The notes under the pieces were generated by a model. It was not told where the DNA came from. It was given only the letters and a program-made list of their open reading frames with translations, and made no database searches. The position numbers were made by a program, and so were the translations under genes. This document shows, piece by piece, positions 25,576 to 35,010 of a DNA stretch of 64,000 nucleotides. The stretch spans positions 1 to 64,000 of the forward strand of contig JAFTYR010000047.1 of NCBI GenBank assembly GCA_017461315.1, read 5' to 3'. Position 1 is the first letter of the stretch, and every line of letters begins with the position of its first letter. This DNA is from Burkholderiaceae bacterium. Lineage in GTDB: Bacteria; Pseudomonadota; Gammaproteobacteria; Burkholderiales; Burkholderiaceae_F.

Positions 25576-27402
25576 TTATTTTGAAAGTGATTGTTGCTGT
25601 TTAGCATCCAATTCTTCCCAGCGTGCGTATTTCTCTGTTAATTCCTCTTCTATTCGCTTCATTTCTTGCCCATCTTGAATCATCTCTTCCGGGTTTTTCT
25701 GACTATATTCAGGAGACTGCATCGCCAAAATAAAGCTTTCTCGGCGATTTTCAAGATTTTCAATTTCTTCGGGAAGTCGCTCCAGCTCTTTGGTTTCTTT
25801 GTATGTCAGTTTGACTCGAGTCTGATTTTTAACTCTAACAGAAGCACTTGCTTTGAGTTTTACTTCTTGTGGAACCTGAACCATTTTTTTTCGATGTTCA
25901 ATCCACTCATCGTAACCTCCGACATACGCAGACCAATTACCATTTGGATCCGGCGCAATAACTAAAGTAGCGACATTATCCATAAATGATCGATCATGAG
26001 ATACCAAAATTACCGTTCCAGGATAGCGACTTAACGTATCCTCAAGTAATTCTAAGGAATCAATATCAAGATCATTCGTAGGCTCATCCATTACCAATAG
26101 ATTTGCCGGTTTTGCAAAAAGCTTAGCTAACAAAAGTCTATTTTTTTCTCCCCCTGAAAGACTACTAACCTTGACATTGACTCGATGAGGCGGGAAAAGA
26201 AATTCGTTCAGATAGCCAACTACATGTTTCCGGGTACCTGCGACTTCAACCCAATCAGAACCAGGAGATACTGTTTCAACTAATGTTTTTTCAGGAGATA
26301 ACTCATTACGTAATTGATCAAAATAAGCAATTTGCAAATTGGTTCCTAATCGAATTGAACCAGAGTCTGGCTGAAGTTGTCCCAAAATCAATTTAATGAA
26401 AGTCGTTTTTCCTACACCATTAGGGCCCAAAAGTCCTAATTTGTCACCACGTAAGATTCTCAGAGAAAGATTTTTAACAATATCTTTATTTGTAAACGAC
26501 TTATTCACATCAATGAGTTCGGCCACTAATTTTCCACTTTTTTCTCCAGCATCTAAGCTAATCTTGGCCGATCCAATCTGATCTCTTCTTTGAGCTCTTT
26601 GAATTCGAAGTTGTTCTAAACGTCTAACACGACCTTCGTTTCGAGTTCTTCGAGCCTCGATTCCTTTTCTAATCCAAACCTCTTCTTGAGCCCAAAATTT
26701 ATCAAACTTTCGTCTTGCCGTTTCCTCTACAGAAAGTTCTTCTGTCTTTCGTTGTTCATACTGCTCAAATGAGCCGGGATAAGAACGCAAAACTCCTCGA
26801 TCCAATTCCACGATACGATCTGAAATACGATTTAAAAATGATCGATCATGTGTAACAGTCATAAGACTGCGAGAATTTTTAAATTCAGACAGAATAATTT
26901 CTTCTAAAACTAAGATGGCATCAATATCGAGATGGTTAGTCGGTTCATCTAAAAGCAATAGATCTGGCGATAAAGCAAATCCTAAGGAAAGAGCGGCCTT
27001 CTTCTTTTCTCCTCCCGATGCCTTTTTGACATCTAATGTTGATTCATTAATCCCGAATCGATGTAAATACTCAATAATTTTTGCCTGTATTTGCCAACGA
27101 CGTTTTTCATCGTCAATTTTGTCAATTCCTCCTCGAAGAATTAACGACTCTAATAAATCCCCCGCTTCAGGAAACACTGGTTCTTGTTCTACATAAGTAA
27201 CATGAATCCCATTCTTTTGCTGTAAAACACCCTCATCCAGCTTTTCAACACCGGCTAAAACTTTTAGTAAGGAGCTTTTCCCTGTTCCATTTCTTCCTAT
27301 TAGGCCGATCCGTTCCCCTTCGTTGATCATTAAGTCGGCATGATCCAATAAAGGATGATCTCCCCAGGCTTGAACCGCATTGGTCATCGAAATCAGTATC
27401 AC
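25576..27402 (-). CDS. uup: ABC-F family ATPase Uup
   Basis: A 608-residue soluble protein with two ABC ATPase domains (Walker A GRNGTGKSS and GPNGVGKTT; signatures SGGEKKKA and LSGGEKNR) and a charged C-terminal coiled coil (about 530-605), the layout of Uup. The family acts on ribosomes or branched DNA intermediates. I kept GTG 27402: it has AGGAGA seven to nine bases ahead and gives the family-like beginning MILISMTNA. ATG 27387 is the alternative. The GTG overlaps the stop of the LpoA-like gene (GTGA). Confidence 0.93.
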   Translation of the reverse strand: MILISMTNAVQAWGDHPLLDHADLMINEGERIGLIGRNGTGKSSLLKVLAGVEKLDEGVLQQKNGIHVTYVEQEPVFPEAGDLLESLILRGGIDKIDDEKRRWQIQAKIIEYLHRFGINESTLDVKKASGGEKKKAALSLGFALSPDLLLLDEPTNHLDIDAILVLEEIILSEFKNSRSLMTVTHDRSFLNRISDRIVELDRGVLRSYPGSFEQYEQRKTEELSVEETARRKFDKFWAQEEVWIRKGIEARRTRNEGRVRRLEQLRIQRAQRRDQIGSAKISLDAGEKSGKLVAELIDVNKSFTNKDIVKNLSLRILRGDKLGLLGPNGVGKTTFIKLILGQLQPDSGSIRLGTNLQIAYFDQLRNELSPEKTLVETVSPGSDWVEVAGTRKHVVGYLNEFLFPPHRVNVKVSSLSGGEKNRLLLAKLFAKPANLLVMDEPTNDLDIDSLELLEDTLSRYPGTVILVSHDRSFMDNVATLVIAPDPNGNWSAYVGGYDEWIEHRKKMVQVPQEVKLKASASVRVKNQTRVKLTYKETKELERLPEEIENLENRRESFILAMQSPEYSQKNPEEMIQDGQEMKRIEEELTEKYARWEELDAKQQQSLSK

Positions 27403-28565
27403 AGCCCCGTCTCCTCTAATTCAACAAAATCAGGCTCTTCCTGTTCATGAAGCTGTACTTTTGTCTGTACTACCGTAGGAATCAATTCTCGAGTAACCCG
27501 GAAACTTTTTGATCGATCAAAGCGTAACTTCCCGCTTAAGCCGTCGGAATATTCCATCTTATCGTGCCATTCCAACCAATCTTTACCTAAGCGCCACGCA
27601 TCAACCCCGACAGCAAATAAAATCCGATCTTCTCCATTAAGTAGTGATAGATGATCATGATATTTACCGTGATTTGAAGTTTCTAATTCTGTGACGGCAG
27701 GAATTTCTAGAGTCACCATACCTCTTAAATCATTAGCTTGTGTTTGAGCTATGGCTTCGTCCGTATTATTACGAGGATTTGTATAACTTGTTCCGAAAAT
27801 AGCCAACTCGGGAGAAAGATACGGCCTTACTAAACTAGCGTAAGCAGAATTTAGAGCAAAGATAACACCTCGAAATGGAATCTGATTCAAATCAATAATC
27901 TTTTGTATTTCTTGAAGATTCACCTGTTCCTTTTGAAAAGAAATTCCCCTTTTTTCTAGTGCTTGCTCCGCTACTTTCGCAATATTTTGATCATATTCGC
28001 TTGACGTTGTCAGAATAAGGAACGGAAGAGACACTTTATCGTCACTAATCGTACTACGAGTAGCTTCTTGAACTAGTTGTTCCATCTGACTTTCCATAGA
28101 TAAATCAATACTCATAAATAGATCTGGAACGTGATCAGTTTGTGGACGATTGATCGCTAAAACGGGAAGAGGAATAGATGTCATCGAGGCAACATATTCT
28201 ACTGAATCCTTAAACAATGGACCGATAATTAACATCACTCCGTCATCTGTAGCTTTTTCCAAGGTAGTAGATATTCGACCTGGTTCAGACAAAGTAATGA
28301 ACCTTAGATCATATTTTTCTTTATCTTCTTCATATGAAGCTAAAATGCCATCCTTAAATGATCGCATTACGGTATAAGCAGGATCCGTTTCAGGAGGAAC
28401 CAAAACCGCTAAAATTGGTTTTTCTACAGCTCGAGATTCACTTGTAGGTGATACTTGACCATAAGTACCACAAGTTACAGATGTTAATGTGATGGCAAGT
28501 AACAGTTGCCAAAAGATAACTACCATCGTTTTTGATGAGGGCACCGTGGACTCCATAAAACTCAT
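27399..28565 (-). CDS. LpoA-like penicillin-binding protein activator (LppC family)
   Basis: An exported protein with a periplasmic-binding-protein type I fold, matching the C-terminal domain of LpoA/LppC (I-L-A-V-L-V-P-P, D-G-V-M-L-I-I-G-P-L, V-G-V-D-A-W-R-L). In gamma-proteobacteria LpoA activates PBP1a; here the N-terminal TPR-like domain is missing, so the function is inferred. The hydrophobic segment around VIFWQLLLAITLT is a signal peptide; a following Cys has Thr at -1, so lipidation is doubtful. The start is uncertain (TTG 28577, ATG 28565, 28556 or 28526). It diverges from rsmI, a conserved pairing. Confidence 0.75.
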   Translation of the reverse strand: MSFMESTVPSSKTMVVIFWQLLLAITLTSVTCGTYGQVSPTSESRAVEKPILAVLVPPETDPAYTVMRSFKDGILASYEEDKEKYDLRFITLSEPGRISTTLEKATDDGVMLIIGPLFKDSVEYVASMTSIPLPVLAINRPQTDHVPDLFMSIDLSMESQMEQLVQEATRSTISDDKVSLPFLILTTSSEYDQNIAKVAEQALEKRGISFQKEQVNLQEIQKIIDLNQIPFRGVIFALNSAYASLVRPYLSPELAIFGTSYTNPRNNTDEAIAQTQANDLRGMVTLEIPAVTELETSNHGKYHDHLSLLNGEDRILFAVGVDAWRLGKDWLEWHDKMEYSDGLSGKLRFDRSKSFRVTRELIPTVVQTKVQLHEQEEPDFVELEETGL

Positions 28566-28611
28566 TGACAATAACAATTTGATTCAAACAATAGGTCTTC
28601 CGACACAAGAT

Positions 28612-29472
28612 ATGCCAACGCAAGCTCTATACATTGTAGGGCTTCCTATTGGAAATCTGGCAGACATTTCGCTTAGAGCACTTTGGATACTCAATCACGT
28701 CGATATGATCGCTGCGGAAGATACTCGTGAAACAAAAAAAATTTTAGAGAAGTTTAATATATCCTCGCCATTGTGCTGTGTTCATCAACATAATGAACAA
28801 CAAGGAGCCCATACCCTGATTGAGCACTTGCAATTAGGGAAACGAATCGCCCTTGTAACTGATGCCGGAACTCCTGCGGTTTCTGACCCAGGAGCAAAAG
28901 TCGTCCGGTTAGTTCAAGAACAAGGTTTTAGAGTGATACCAATTCCTGGAGCTTCAGCTGTTATTACAGCAATGTCCGTAGCAGGGATGGCCCCTGAAGG
29001 ATTCATCTTTCACGGCTTTTTAAGTGGTGGCAAGCAAGAACGAAGAAAGACAATTAAAGAATTAGAAAAAACAAAACGTACCTTCATTCTTTATGAAGCA
29101 CCACACAGAATTCAAAAATTGATAACGGATTTAACAGAGTCTTTAGAGGGTTCTAGACGAGTTGTAATCGCTAGAGAATTAACAAAAAAATTCGAATCAA
29201 TCGAAGTTCAAAATACAGAAACTTTATCTACTTGGATCAAGTCACACAAAGCTCAAGGCGAATATGTTGTCATTGTTAACGCTCAAGAATCAAAAACACA
29301 AGAATCGATCGACGACACCACTTTAGAATGGATTTCTAAATTAGCAGATATTGTTCCAACTTCCCAACTTGCCTCCTTGGCCTCAGAAATTTCAAGCCAT
29401 CCTAAAAAGGCACTTTATGAACAAATTCTAAGTATCAAAAACCATCGTTCTACAACCACTTTAAAAGACTAA
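28612..29472 (+). CDS. rsmI: 16S rRNA 2'-O-ribose C1402 methyltransferase
   Basis: A 286-residue tetrapyrrole-methylase-fold enzyme that methylates the ribose of C1402 in 16S rRNA. Recognisable motifs: L-Y-I-V-G-L-P-I-G-N-L-A-D-I-S near the start, A-A-E-D-T-R-E-T, V-T-D-A-G-T-P-A-V-S-D-P-G and P-G-A-S-A-V. The frame is open 41 codons upstream, across the divergent LpoA-like start, but ATG 28612 gives the family N-terminus. The divergent LpoA-like/rsmI arrangement is widespread in proteobacteria. Confidence 0.95.
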   Translation: MPTQALYIVGLPIGNLADISLRALWILNHVDMIAAEDTRETKKILEKFNISSPLCCVHQHNEQQGAHTLIEHLQLGKRIALVTDAGTPAVSDPGAKVVRLVQEQGFRVIPIPGASAVITAMSVAGMAPEGFIFHGFLSGGKQERRKTIKELEKTKRTFILYEAPHRIQKLITDLTESLEGSRRVVIARELTKKFESIEVQNTETLSTWIKSHKAQGEYVVIVNAQESKTQESIDDTTLEWISKLADIVPTSQLASLASEISSHPKKALYEQILSIKNHRSTTTLKD

Positions 29473-29551
29473 AAACAAGTGGTTTAATGTAGCAATTACT
29501 CTGATATTGTAAAATAGTAGTTTCCCCCTCTAATACGAATAGGAATTAAAC

Positions 29552-30685
29552 GTGGCTTTTAGTAAGCATAAAAATAAAACCAAAGTTACTAACATAGGAG
29601 AATCATCCACCCCCTCATCGTTTGATACACCAACAGAAACGATTGAGTCTTCTCCTATTACTCAAGAATCAGAAGTAGCTGGTTACGTCACTGGACAAAA
29701 TATTGCATCTGCAAATCAACATGATATGCAAGGATTGATCTCGATTCTTGACGGACACAGTCCTGAAGACCGTAAGGCTATCCTAAAAGCGCTCATTCAA
29801 AGAGAAAAAGTCAGAGAAGTTAACGATACTAAAAGTGCTGATGACGAAATTAATCCTGACTGGAAAGAAGGTTCTTATCCCTATAAGAACCGCATGAGCA
29901 CTAAGCGATACGAAAAGGAAAAGTATCTTTTACAAGTTGAGTTACTTAAGCTTCAGTCTTGGGTTAAAGAAACTGGTGCTAAAGTCGTTATCCTTTTTGA
30001 AGGTAGAGACGCTGCGGGCAAGGGCGGTACCATTCGCCGTTTCATGGAACATTTAAATCCTCGTGGCGCTCGTGTTGTTGCCCTTGAAAAACCAACCATT
30101 CAAGAACAAGGACAATGGTACTTCCAGCGCTACGTATCCCAATTACCAACTGCTGGTGAAATCGTTCTTTTTGATCGTTCTTGGTACAACCGCGCTGGTG
30201 TAGAACACGTCATGGGATTCTGTTCCAACGAACAATACATTGAATTCATGCGCGAGTGTCCAGAATTTGAACGTTTCCTTACTCGTAGTGGTATTTACTT
30301 GATTAAGTTCTGGTTCTCTGTCAGTAAGAAAGAACAACGCCGTCGATTTAAAGAACGTCGTATTCATCCCTTGAAGCAGTGGAAACTTTCTCCTGTCGAT
30401 ATGGCCTCTTTGGACAAATGGGACGACTACACAAGGGCTAAAGAAACAATGTTCTTGAATACAGATACGGTCGCAGCTCCCTGGACCGTGATCAAGAGCG
30501 ATGATAAGAAGAGAGCCCGACTCAATGCGATGCGTTATGTATTGCAAATGATGCCTTACAAGAATAAAGATACTGAGGCAATCGGAGAAATCGATCCTTT
30601 GATTCTTGGTCGTGCAAACACTATCTACGAAAAAGGTGAACACAGTGATGTACTCCTTTCACTTTCTCACCAAGTCGAAGAATAG
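29552..30685 (+). CDS. ppk2: polyphosphate kinase 2
   Basis: A 377-residue PPK2-family kinase that transfers phosphate between polyphosphate and nucleotides. The core (about 115-350) has Walker A G-R-D-A-A-G-K-G-G, the lid start F-D-R-S-W-Y-N-R-A-G-V-E and R-R-x-F-K-E-R. The first 100 residues are a polar, Ser/Thr/Glu-rich extension of low complexity, absent from minimal PPK2 enzymes. GTG start with AGGA seven bases ahead. It has a single PPK2 domain; nucleotide preference cannot be read from sequence. An exopolyphosphatase gene lies at 57443-58906. Confidence 0.93.
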   Translation: MAFSKHKNKTKVTNIGESSTPSSFDTPTETIESSPITQESEVAGYVTGQNIASANQHDMQGLISILDGHSPEDRKAILKALIQREKVREVNDTKSADDEINPDWKEGSYPYKNRMSTKRYEKEKYLLQVELLKLQSWVKETGAKVVILFEGRDAAGKGGTIRRFMEHLNPRGARVVALEKPTIQEQGQWYFQRYVSQLPTAGEIVLFDRSWYNRAGVEHVMGFCSNEQYIEFMRECPEFERFLTRSGIYLIKFWFSVSKKEQRRRFKERRIHPLKQWKLSPVDMASLDKWDDYTRAKETMFLNTDTVAAPWTVIKSDDKKRARLNAMRYVLQMMPYKNKDTEAIGEIDPLILGRANTIYEKGEHSDVLLSLSHQVEE

Positions 30686-30707
30686 TTGTCCTAACAGGAA
30701 TTAACCA

Positions 30708-30736
30708 CAAAAGCCCGCCAAATTGGCGGGCTTTTC
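30708..30736. terminator. bidirectional terminator between ppk2 and the PEBP gene
   Basis: GC-rich stem of GCCCGCC/GGCGGGC extended by A4/T4 on each side with a short AATT-containing loop. It serves the convergent ppk2 (+) and PEBP (-) transcripts. Confidence 0.9.
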
Positions 30737-30750
30737 AACAGTCTGAAACG

Positions 30751-31215
30751 TTATGGAGCTGAATAAAGTCCTATAAGTTCTGCCATATCAACAACATATC
30801 CATCGATTTCATCAAGAACTTGTTGTCGGGTTAAATTCTTCTTTTCTATTCGTTTTGTTACAGCATAAGCCTTAAAGAAATAACGATGCGTTCCTATCGG
30901 AGGACGAGGGCCGATATAACCGATACAATCTCGGTCGTTAATGCCTTCTTCGGCTTGATCAAAAAGACAAGAGATATCAGCGGCTTCAGGTAAATCCAGA
31001 TCCTGACAAGGTAAGTTATAAACCACCCAGTGAACAAAATTACGCTTAGGAGCAAGCGGATCCGGAGCATCGGGATCCGAGCAAATCAAAACCAAATATT
31101 TTGCTGTTGCAGGAACCTCTCGAATAGATATAGCAGGAGAGATATTCGCATCAAACTGAGTGAATCTCTTAGGTATTTCTGCTCTATGTTCAAAATTCTG
31201 AGAGTAGATTCTCAT
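30751..31215 (-). CDS. YbhB/YbcL-type phosphatidylethanolamine-binding-like protein
   Basis: A 154-residue PEBP-fold protein related to Raf kinase inhibitor protein. The ligand-pocket motifs are present: C-S-D-P-D-A-P-D-P (about 44-52), V-H-W-V-V-Y and G-P-R-P-P-x-G-T-H-R-Y. There is no signal peptide, so it is cytoplasmic. I chose ATG 31215 because GGGAGA precedes it by six bases and it gives the usual MRIYSQNF-like beginning. The physiological ligand in bacteria is unknown. Confidence 0.88.
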   Translation of the reverse strand: MRIYSQNFEHRAEIPKRFTQFDANISPAISIREVPATAKYLVLICSDPDAPDPLAPKRNFVHWVVYNLPCQDLDLPEAADISCLFDQAEEGINDRDCIGYIGPRPPIGTHRYFFKAYAVTKRIEKKNLTRQQVLDEIDGYVVDMAELIGLYSAP

Positions 31216-31250
31216 TACTGTCTCCCTTATCAACACCCGATCATTTTCTT

Positions 31251-31706
31251 TTAAGATCTTTCAGCTGTTTCGCGAGTCTTGGAAGATTTAACCGCACGGA
31301 CAACACTATCTAACATCACAGAAATTTCTTCAACAATATTAGACGCAGTCACAATACCACAGAGTTCTCCATTCTCATCAACAACAGGAAGTCTACGAAT
31401 TCCCTGTTCTCTCATACGAGCTAAAGCATCCACTACACCTTCGGTGCACTGTGCAATAACGACAGGAGTCGTCATAACATCATCTGCGGTGAGATCTGCG
31501 GGACTCCGTTCCAAAGCTACAATTTCTAATGTGATATCACGATCAGTCAACATACCAATTGGTTTATTGTTGGCATCTACAACGACCAAACTACCGACAT
31601 GATCCTGGCGCATCCTCTTGGCACATTCCAAAATAGAAGTTCCTGAAGGAATGGTTGTAACTTTATGGACTGCCATATCAATAACTTTCATTGATCGAGC
31701 TCTCAT
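31251..31706 (-). CDS. CBS-domain protein
   Basis: A 151-residue protein consisting of two tandem CBS domains (about 12-70 and 75-135): the T-D-R-D-I-T and R-L-P-V-V-D-E-N-G-E patterns are clear. Such stand-alone pairs bind adenine nucleotides and act as energy or ligand sensors; no partner domain is fused. ATG 31706 has an AGAAG just ahead; ATG 31691 with GAGAG is an equally possible start. It is 35 bases before the PEBP gene on the same strand, so the two may be co-transcribed. Confidence 0.85.
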   Translation of the reverse strand: MRARSMKVIDMAVHKVTTIPSGTSILECAKRMRQDHVGSLVVVDANNKPIGMLTDRDITLEIVALERSPADLTADDVMTTPVVIAQCTEGVVDALARMREQGIRRLPVVDENGELCGIVTASNIVEEISVMLDSVVRAVKSSKTRETAERS

Positions 31707-31806
31707 CTTCTACTTCTTCCTTGTTTTTTTCACATCAATATGATGAGTCTACAAAAAAAAATTTGCATTGGGAGTTAATTGACATACTCTCAATAAAAAA
31801 TATCAT

Positions 31807-32646
31807 TTAATTTTTACTGTCTTCTTGAGCTTCTACTCTTTCTTCCTCTAAACGAGAAAAGTCATAACATTGAGAATCTAACAAATGGGATGGTGCTACT
31901 CGCATCAAACTGCGGAAAATATTTTCTACTCTTCCTGGTGTTTCTCGATCCATGCGAGCAATAATCTCTTTCATTTCCTGACGGCAAAGGTCATGGGCTC
32001 CACATAATTTTGGAATCAAATCGTACTTCATTGCCTTGCTCCAGCGAGTCAAATCTTTCTCTCTCATATAGACCAAGGGACGAATAATAATATGTTCCTT
32101 AGCGTCACTTAAAAGCTTTGGAGGCATCGATTTTAAACGTCCACCATAGAACATATTGAGCATTAATGTACTAACAACATCATCTAAATGATGTCCTAAT
32201 GCAATCTTGGTACACTTCAATTCTCGAGCAAGTCGATACAGAATTCCCCTACGTAAACGAGAACATAACGAACAGTAATTTCTAGGATCTTGGTATTTTG
32301 ATTGAACTATTTTGAAGGTATCTTGATCCTCTATGTGATACGGAACTTTAAGAGTTTCAAAGTGTTTGATTAGCCTTTCTTTTGGAAAACCAGGTAAGTG
32401 TTGATCAATACATACAGCCAAGATCGTGAAATCTATAGGAGCTCTTCCTTGTAATCGAACTAAAGCATCCAAAAGAGCGTAACTATCCTTCCCACCAGAG
32501 ACACAAACCATCACTTTGTCTCCATCTTGGAGCATATTAAAATCCGTAATCGCTTCTGCACAACGACGTACTAGTCTTTTTTCTAATTTTCGATTTTCAA
32601 AGGAAAGACGCTCACGCTCTTCTTTCTGATTTACTTCATCAGTCAT
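31807..32646 (-). CDS. ttcA: tRNA 2-thiocytidine(32) synthetase TtcA
   Basis: A 279-residue ATPase that thiolates C32 of tRNA using an iron-sulfur cluster. The PP-loop is S-G-G-K-D-S-Y; the cluster cysteines are in N-Y-C-S-L-C and L-C-G-A-H-D. A G-H-H-L-D-D-V motif supports TtcA over TilS. The frame runs 13 codons upstream, but ATG 32646 overlaps the folB stop by eight bases and has GGAG eight bases ahead, so it is the likely start. It is translationally coupled to folB. Confidence 0.94.
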   Translation of the reverse strand: MTDEVNQKEERERLSFENRKLEKRLVRRCAEAITDFNMLQDGDKVMVCVSGGKDSYALLDALVRLQGRAPIDFTILAVCIDQHLPGFPKERLIKHFETLKVPYHIEDQDTFKIVQSKYQDPRNYCSLCSRLRRGILYRLARELKCTKIALGHHLDDVVSTLMLNMFYGGRLKSMPPKLLSDAKEHIIIRPLVYMREKDLTRWSKAMKYDLIPKLCGAHDLCRQEMKEIIARMDRETPGRVENIFRSLMRVAPSHLLDSQCYDFSRLEEERVEAQEDSKN

Positions 32647-33034
32647 TTTTTGTTCTCCAAATCTCAACTCCCACACTAAATGCATCTTTATAGGCTTCAG
32701 TCTTCTCGCTTCTAATATGTACAGCCTTTACCCTTTCATCCTCAAGAAGATTAGATGCAATCCGATCTACAAGTGTTTCTTGTAAACAAATATGCTCATT
32801 AGATAAGGAATGTCTAATAGCCTCTGCTATCGCCTCATAGTCATAAACGTTCGTTATGCAATCCTCTATTACACTTGTATTTTCTAAATCAACTAAAACG
32901 CTGGCATTAAAAATAACGGTTTGTGATCTTCCTTTTTCGTGTTCATACACACCAATAGGAATCTGAACCCTATAATCCTTTAGGAAATATTTACGAAATT
33001 TTCCTGAAGCTTCTAGCTCATTAAAAGTTGTCAT
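32639..33034 (-). CDS. folB: dihydroneopterin aldolase
   Basis: A 131-residue tunnelling-fold enzyme that cleaves 7,8-dihydroneopterin to 6-hydroxymethyldihydropterin in folate synthesis. The G-V-Y-E-H-E (conserved Glu) and V-x-D-Y-E-A-I segments and the C-terminal E-x-Y-x-D-A region with Lys support this. I moved the start to ATG 33034, which has AGAGGAA eight bases ahead; an upstream TTG-type extension would run toward the divergent DUF2905 gene. It is followed by ttcA with an eight-base overlap. Confidence 0.9.
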   Translation of the reverse strand: MTTFNELEASGKFRKYFLKDYRVQIPIGVYEHEKGRSQTVIFNASVLVDLENTSVIEDCITNVYDYEAIAEAIRHSLSNEHICLQETLVDRIASNLLEDERVKAVHIRSEKTEAYKDAFSVGVEIWRTKND

Positions 33035-33078
33035 AGTTAAATTCCTCTTTTTTGGAAATATATGCCACAATAACCTCC

Positions 33079-33270
33079 ATGAGATGGCTTCTTGTTATTT
33101 TTATTGCGATAATCATCCTGACCTCTGCAATTCCCTGGCTACAAAAGTTAGGGATAGGTAGGTTACCAGGAGATTTAAATTTTCGACTATTGGGACGATC
33201 GATTCAGATTCCTCTTGCCAGCACAATCCTAATTGCCTTTATCGTATTCGCTATTAGTAAATTTATCTGA
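33079..33270 (+). CDS. DUF2905 small membrane protein
   Basis: A 63-residue protein with two membrane helices (about 2-18 and 42-62) separated by the family signature L-G-R-L-P-G-D-L-N-like stretch ([10 protein letters not shown]). DUF2905 proteins are widespread and uncharacterised. ATG 33079 lacks a Shine-Dalgarno, and a TTG at 33052 is in frame, but the family starts just before the first helix. Its 3' end overlaps the convergent cca gene by 42 bases. Confidence 0.8.
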   Translation: MRWLLVIFIAIIILTSAIPWLQKLGIGRLPGDLNFRLLGRSIQIPLASTILIAFIVFAISKFI

Positions 33271-34356
33271 TTGAAGAATTTCTTGAATTACATTACATCG
33301 AGAACGAAATATCGCTTGAGGTATGTCTTTGGCGGATGTTTGAGCTTTTGCTATCGCTTTTGTATCGATACCTCGAACAGCCTTCAGAATTTTTTCCCAA
33401 AATTGAGATAAAACAGAATTATCTAAGTAAGAAACAATTTTCAATAAAAGAAGAAAACGTTCAGGGCGCCTTATTGCATCTGTTTTTGTCAAAAGTTCCA
33501 GTACTTTTTCTGCGTTCATCGTTTGTTTTGAAAACATTCTGCCATAGCCTGAGATCAATACAGCTAAATCAGCATACTTCGCAGGAGCTCGTAGACAAAG
33601 AAGAATTTGCTTCGTTTCCTGCTCTGAACAGTTGGCAAAACTCATACCAAACCGTATGAGACTTACTTGTTCAGAGTCGACTTCATCTAACTTTTCTAAA
33701 ATTTCAGTCGATAAATGCCAGGATGGAAACACTCGCTGTAAATAGCCCGATTCCAACAAAGTTTTAAAAAAAAGTGATGGTTTGGGTTCGGTTAAAGCAC
33801 GATCTAATTCTTTAAAGACTCGTTCATAAGTTAAGGTATCCGCTTCTCCCTGATGAACAATCTCTGCGAGTAACCTCTTTGTCTCATCAGCGATTACAAA
33901 ATCAGGAAAACGTGCTGAAAATCGAGCAACCCTCAAAAGTCTTACTGGATCTTCTGCAAAAGCTCCACTAACATGGCGTAGAGTCCTCAATCGAAGATCT
34001 CTCATCCCTCCATAGGGATCAATTAAATTTCCCCTGGAGTCCAATGCCATTGCATTAATTGTTAAATCTCGCCTTTTTAAATCTTCTTCTAACGTAACTT
34101 CCGGAGAAGCTTTAAAGAAAAAACCATGATAACCATGACCATTTTTTCTTTCTGTGCGTGCTAAAGCATATTCTTCATGAGTTACTGGATGGAGAAATAC
34201 TGGAAAATCTTTCCCTACCGATAGATATCCTCGACTGAGCATTTCCTCAGGAGTTGAACCCACAACAACCCAATCTTTATCCTGAGCCTGAACATTAAAA
34301 CCTAATTCTTGTAGTTTTTGATCACGAACCCAGCCACCAACAACATATATCTGCAC
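33229..34356 (-). CDS. cca: CCA tRNA nucleotidyltransferase
   Basis: A 375-residue class II nucleotidyltransferase that adds or repairs the 3' CCA of tRNA. The N-terminal catalytic motifs are G-G-W-V-R-D (7-12), the metal-binding D-K-D (26-28), [10 protein letters not shown] and [12 protein letters not shown]. The protein is shorter than the multifunctional E. coli enzyme, and I do not see a clear HD phosphohydrolase motif in the C-terminal part. Its 3' end overlaps the DUF2905 gene on the other strand. Confidence 0.93.
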   Translation of the reverse strand: MQIYVVGGWVRDQKLQELGFNVQAQDKDWVVVGSTPEEMLSRGYLSVGKDFPVFLHPVTHEEYALARTERKNGHGYHGFFFKASPEVTLEEDLKRRDLTINAMALDSRGNLIDPYGGMRDLRLRTLRHVSGAFAEDPVRLLRVARFSARFPDFVIADETKRLLAEIVHQGEADTLTYERVFKELDRALTEPKPSLFFKTLLESGYLQRVFPSWHLSTEILEKLDEVDSEQVSLIRFGMSFANCSEQETKQILLCLRAPAKYADLAVLISGYGRMFSKQTMNAEKVLELLTKTDAIRRPERFLLLLKIVSYLDNSVLSQFWEKILKAVRGIDTKAIAKAQTSAKDIPQAIFRSRCNVIQEILQSDKFTNSEYDKGN

Positions 34357-34436
34357 AATTTTTCTCTTTGGAATTACTATGTGTAGAGGTAGATTATCAC
34401 GATGAATAAACGACCGATACCTTCAGGTAAAAGTTA

Positions 34437-34985
34437 ATGAGTACAAGTAACGAAAAAAGATTAGAACGACAAAAACTACATTCAATACGAAAAGAACTTT
34501 TTCTGGATGAGATTAAAAAGAAAAAAATAGCAAATCAAGTTTTTTTCTGGTTGGATCAGTCACCCTGGAAAACTATTGGCTTCTATTACCCAATTTGCGA
34601 AGAAATTGACCTTTTCCCTTGTATAAAACTTTGGTCAAGTTTAGATAAATCCCGCCAAGCATCACTTCCCGTTATTGAAAACAACACCTTAATCTTCAAG
34701 GGATGGTCTACTCAAACCAAAATGACTTATGGCTATAAAGGAATTCCTGAGCCACACGGAACCCAAGAAATTAAACCTGAAGTGATATTAATACCGTGCA
34801 TTGGATACGATAAATCTAAATTTCGCCTCGGATATGGTGGTGGATGGTTTGATCGTTATTTAGCTTGCCATCGCAACATAAAAACAGTGGGAATATGTTA
34901 CGAACGCTGCCTTCTCGATTCTATTCATCCACAGCCACATGACATTCCGATGGACTGGATAATTACTGAAAATCAAATCTTTTAG
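34437..34985 (+). CDS. 5-formyltetrahydrofolate cyclo-ligase
   Basis: A 182-residue MTHFS-family enzyme converting 5-formyl-THF to methenyl-THF with ATP. The conserved G-Y-G-G-G-W-F-D-R-Y-L motif (about 139-149) and the upstream P-x-I-G-Y-D segment (I-P-C-I-G-Y-D) identify it; the basic N-terminal R-x2-L-H-S-I-R-K is also family-like. It stands alone, diverging from cca. In gamma-proteobacteria the orthologue follows the 6S RNA gene, but no 6S RNA is visible in the 80-base upstream gap here. Confidence 0.92.
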   Translation: MSTSNEKRLERQKLHSIRKELFLDEIKKKKIANQVFFWLDQSPWKTIGFYYPICEEIDLFPCIKLWSSLDKSRQASLPVIENNTLIFKGWSTQTKMTYGYKGIPEPHGTQEIKPEVILIPCIGYDKSKFRLGYGGGWFDRYLACHRNIKTVGICYERCLLDSIHPQPHDIPMDWIITENQIF

Positions 34986-35010
34986 TCCTACCAGTCCTAA
35001 ATAATGATTA

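Noticed and set aside
33052-33078. TTG start for the DUF2905 gene.
   Set aside because: It would add nine residues ahead of the first membrane helix that are not family-like.
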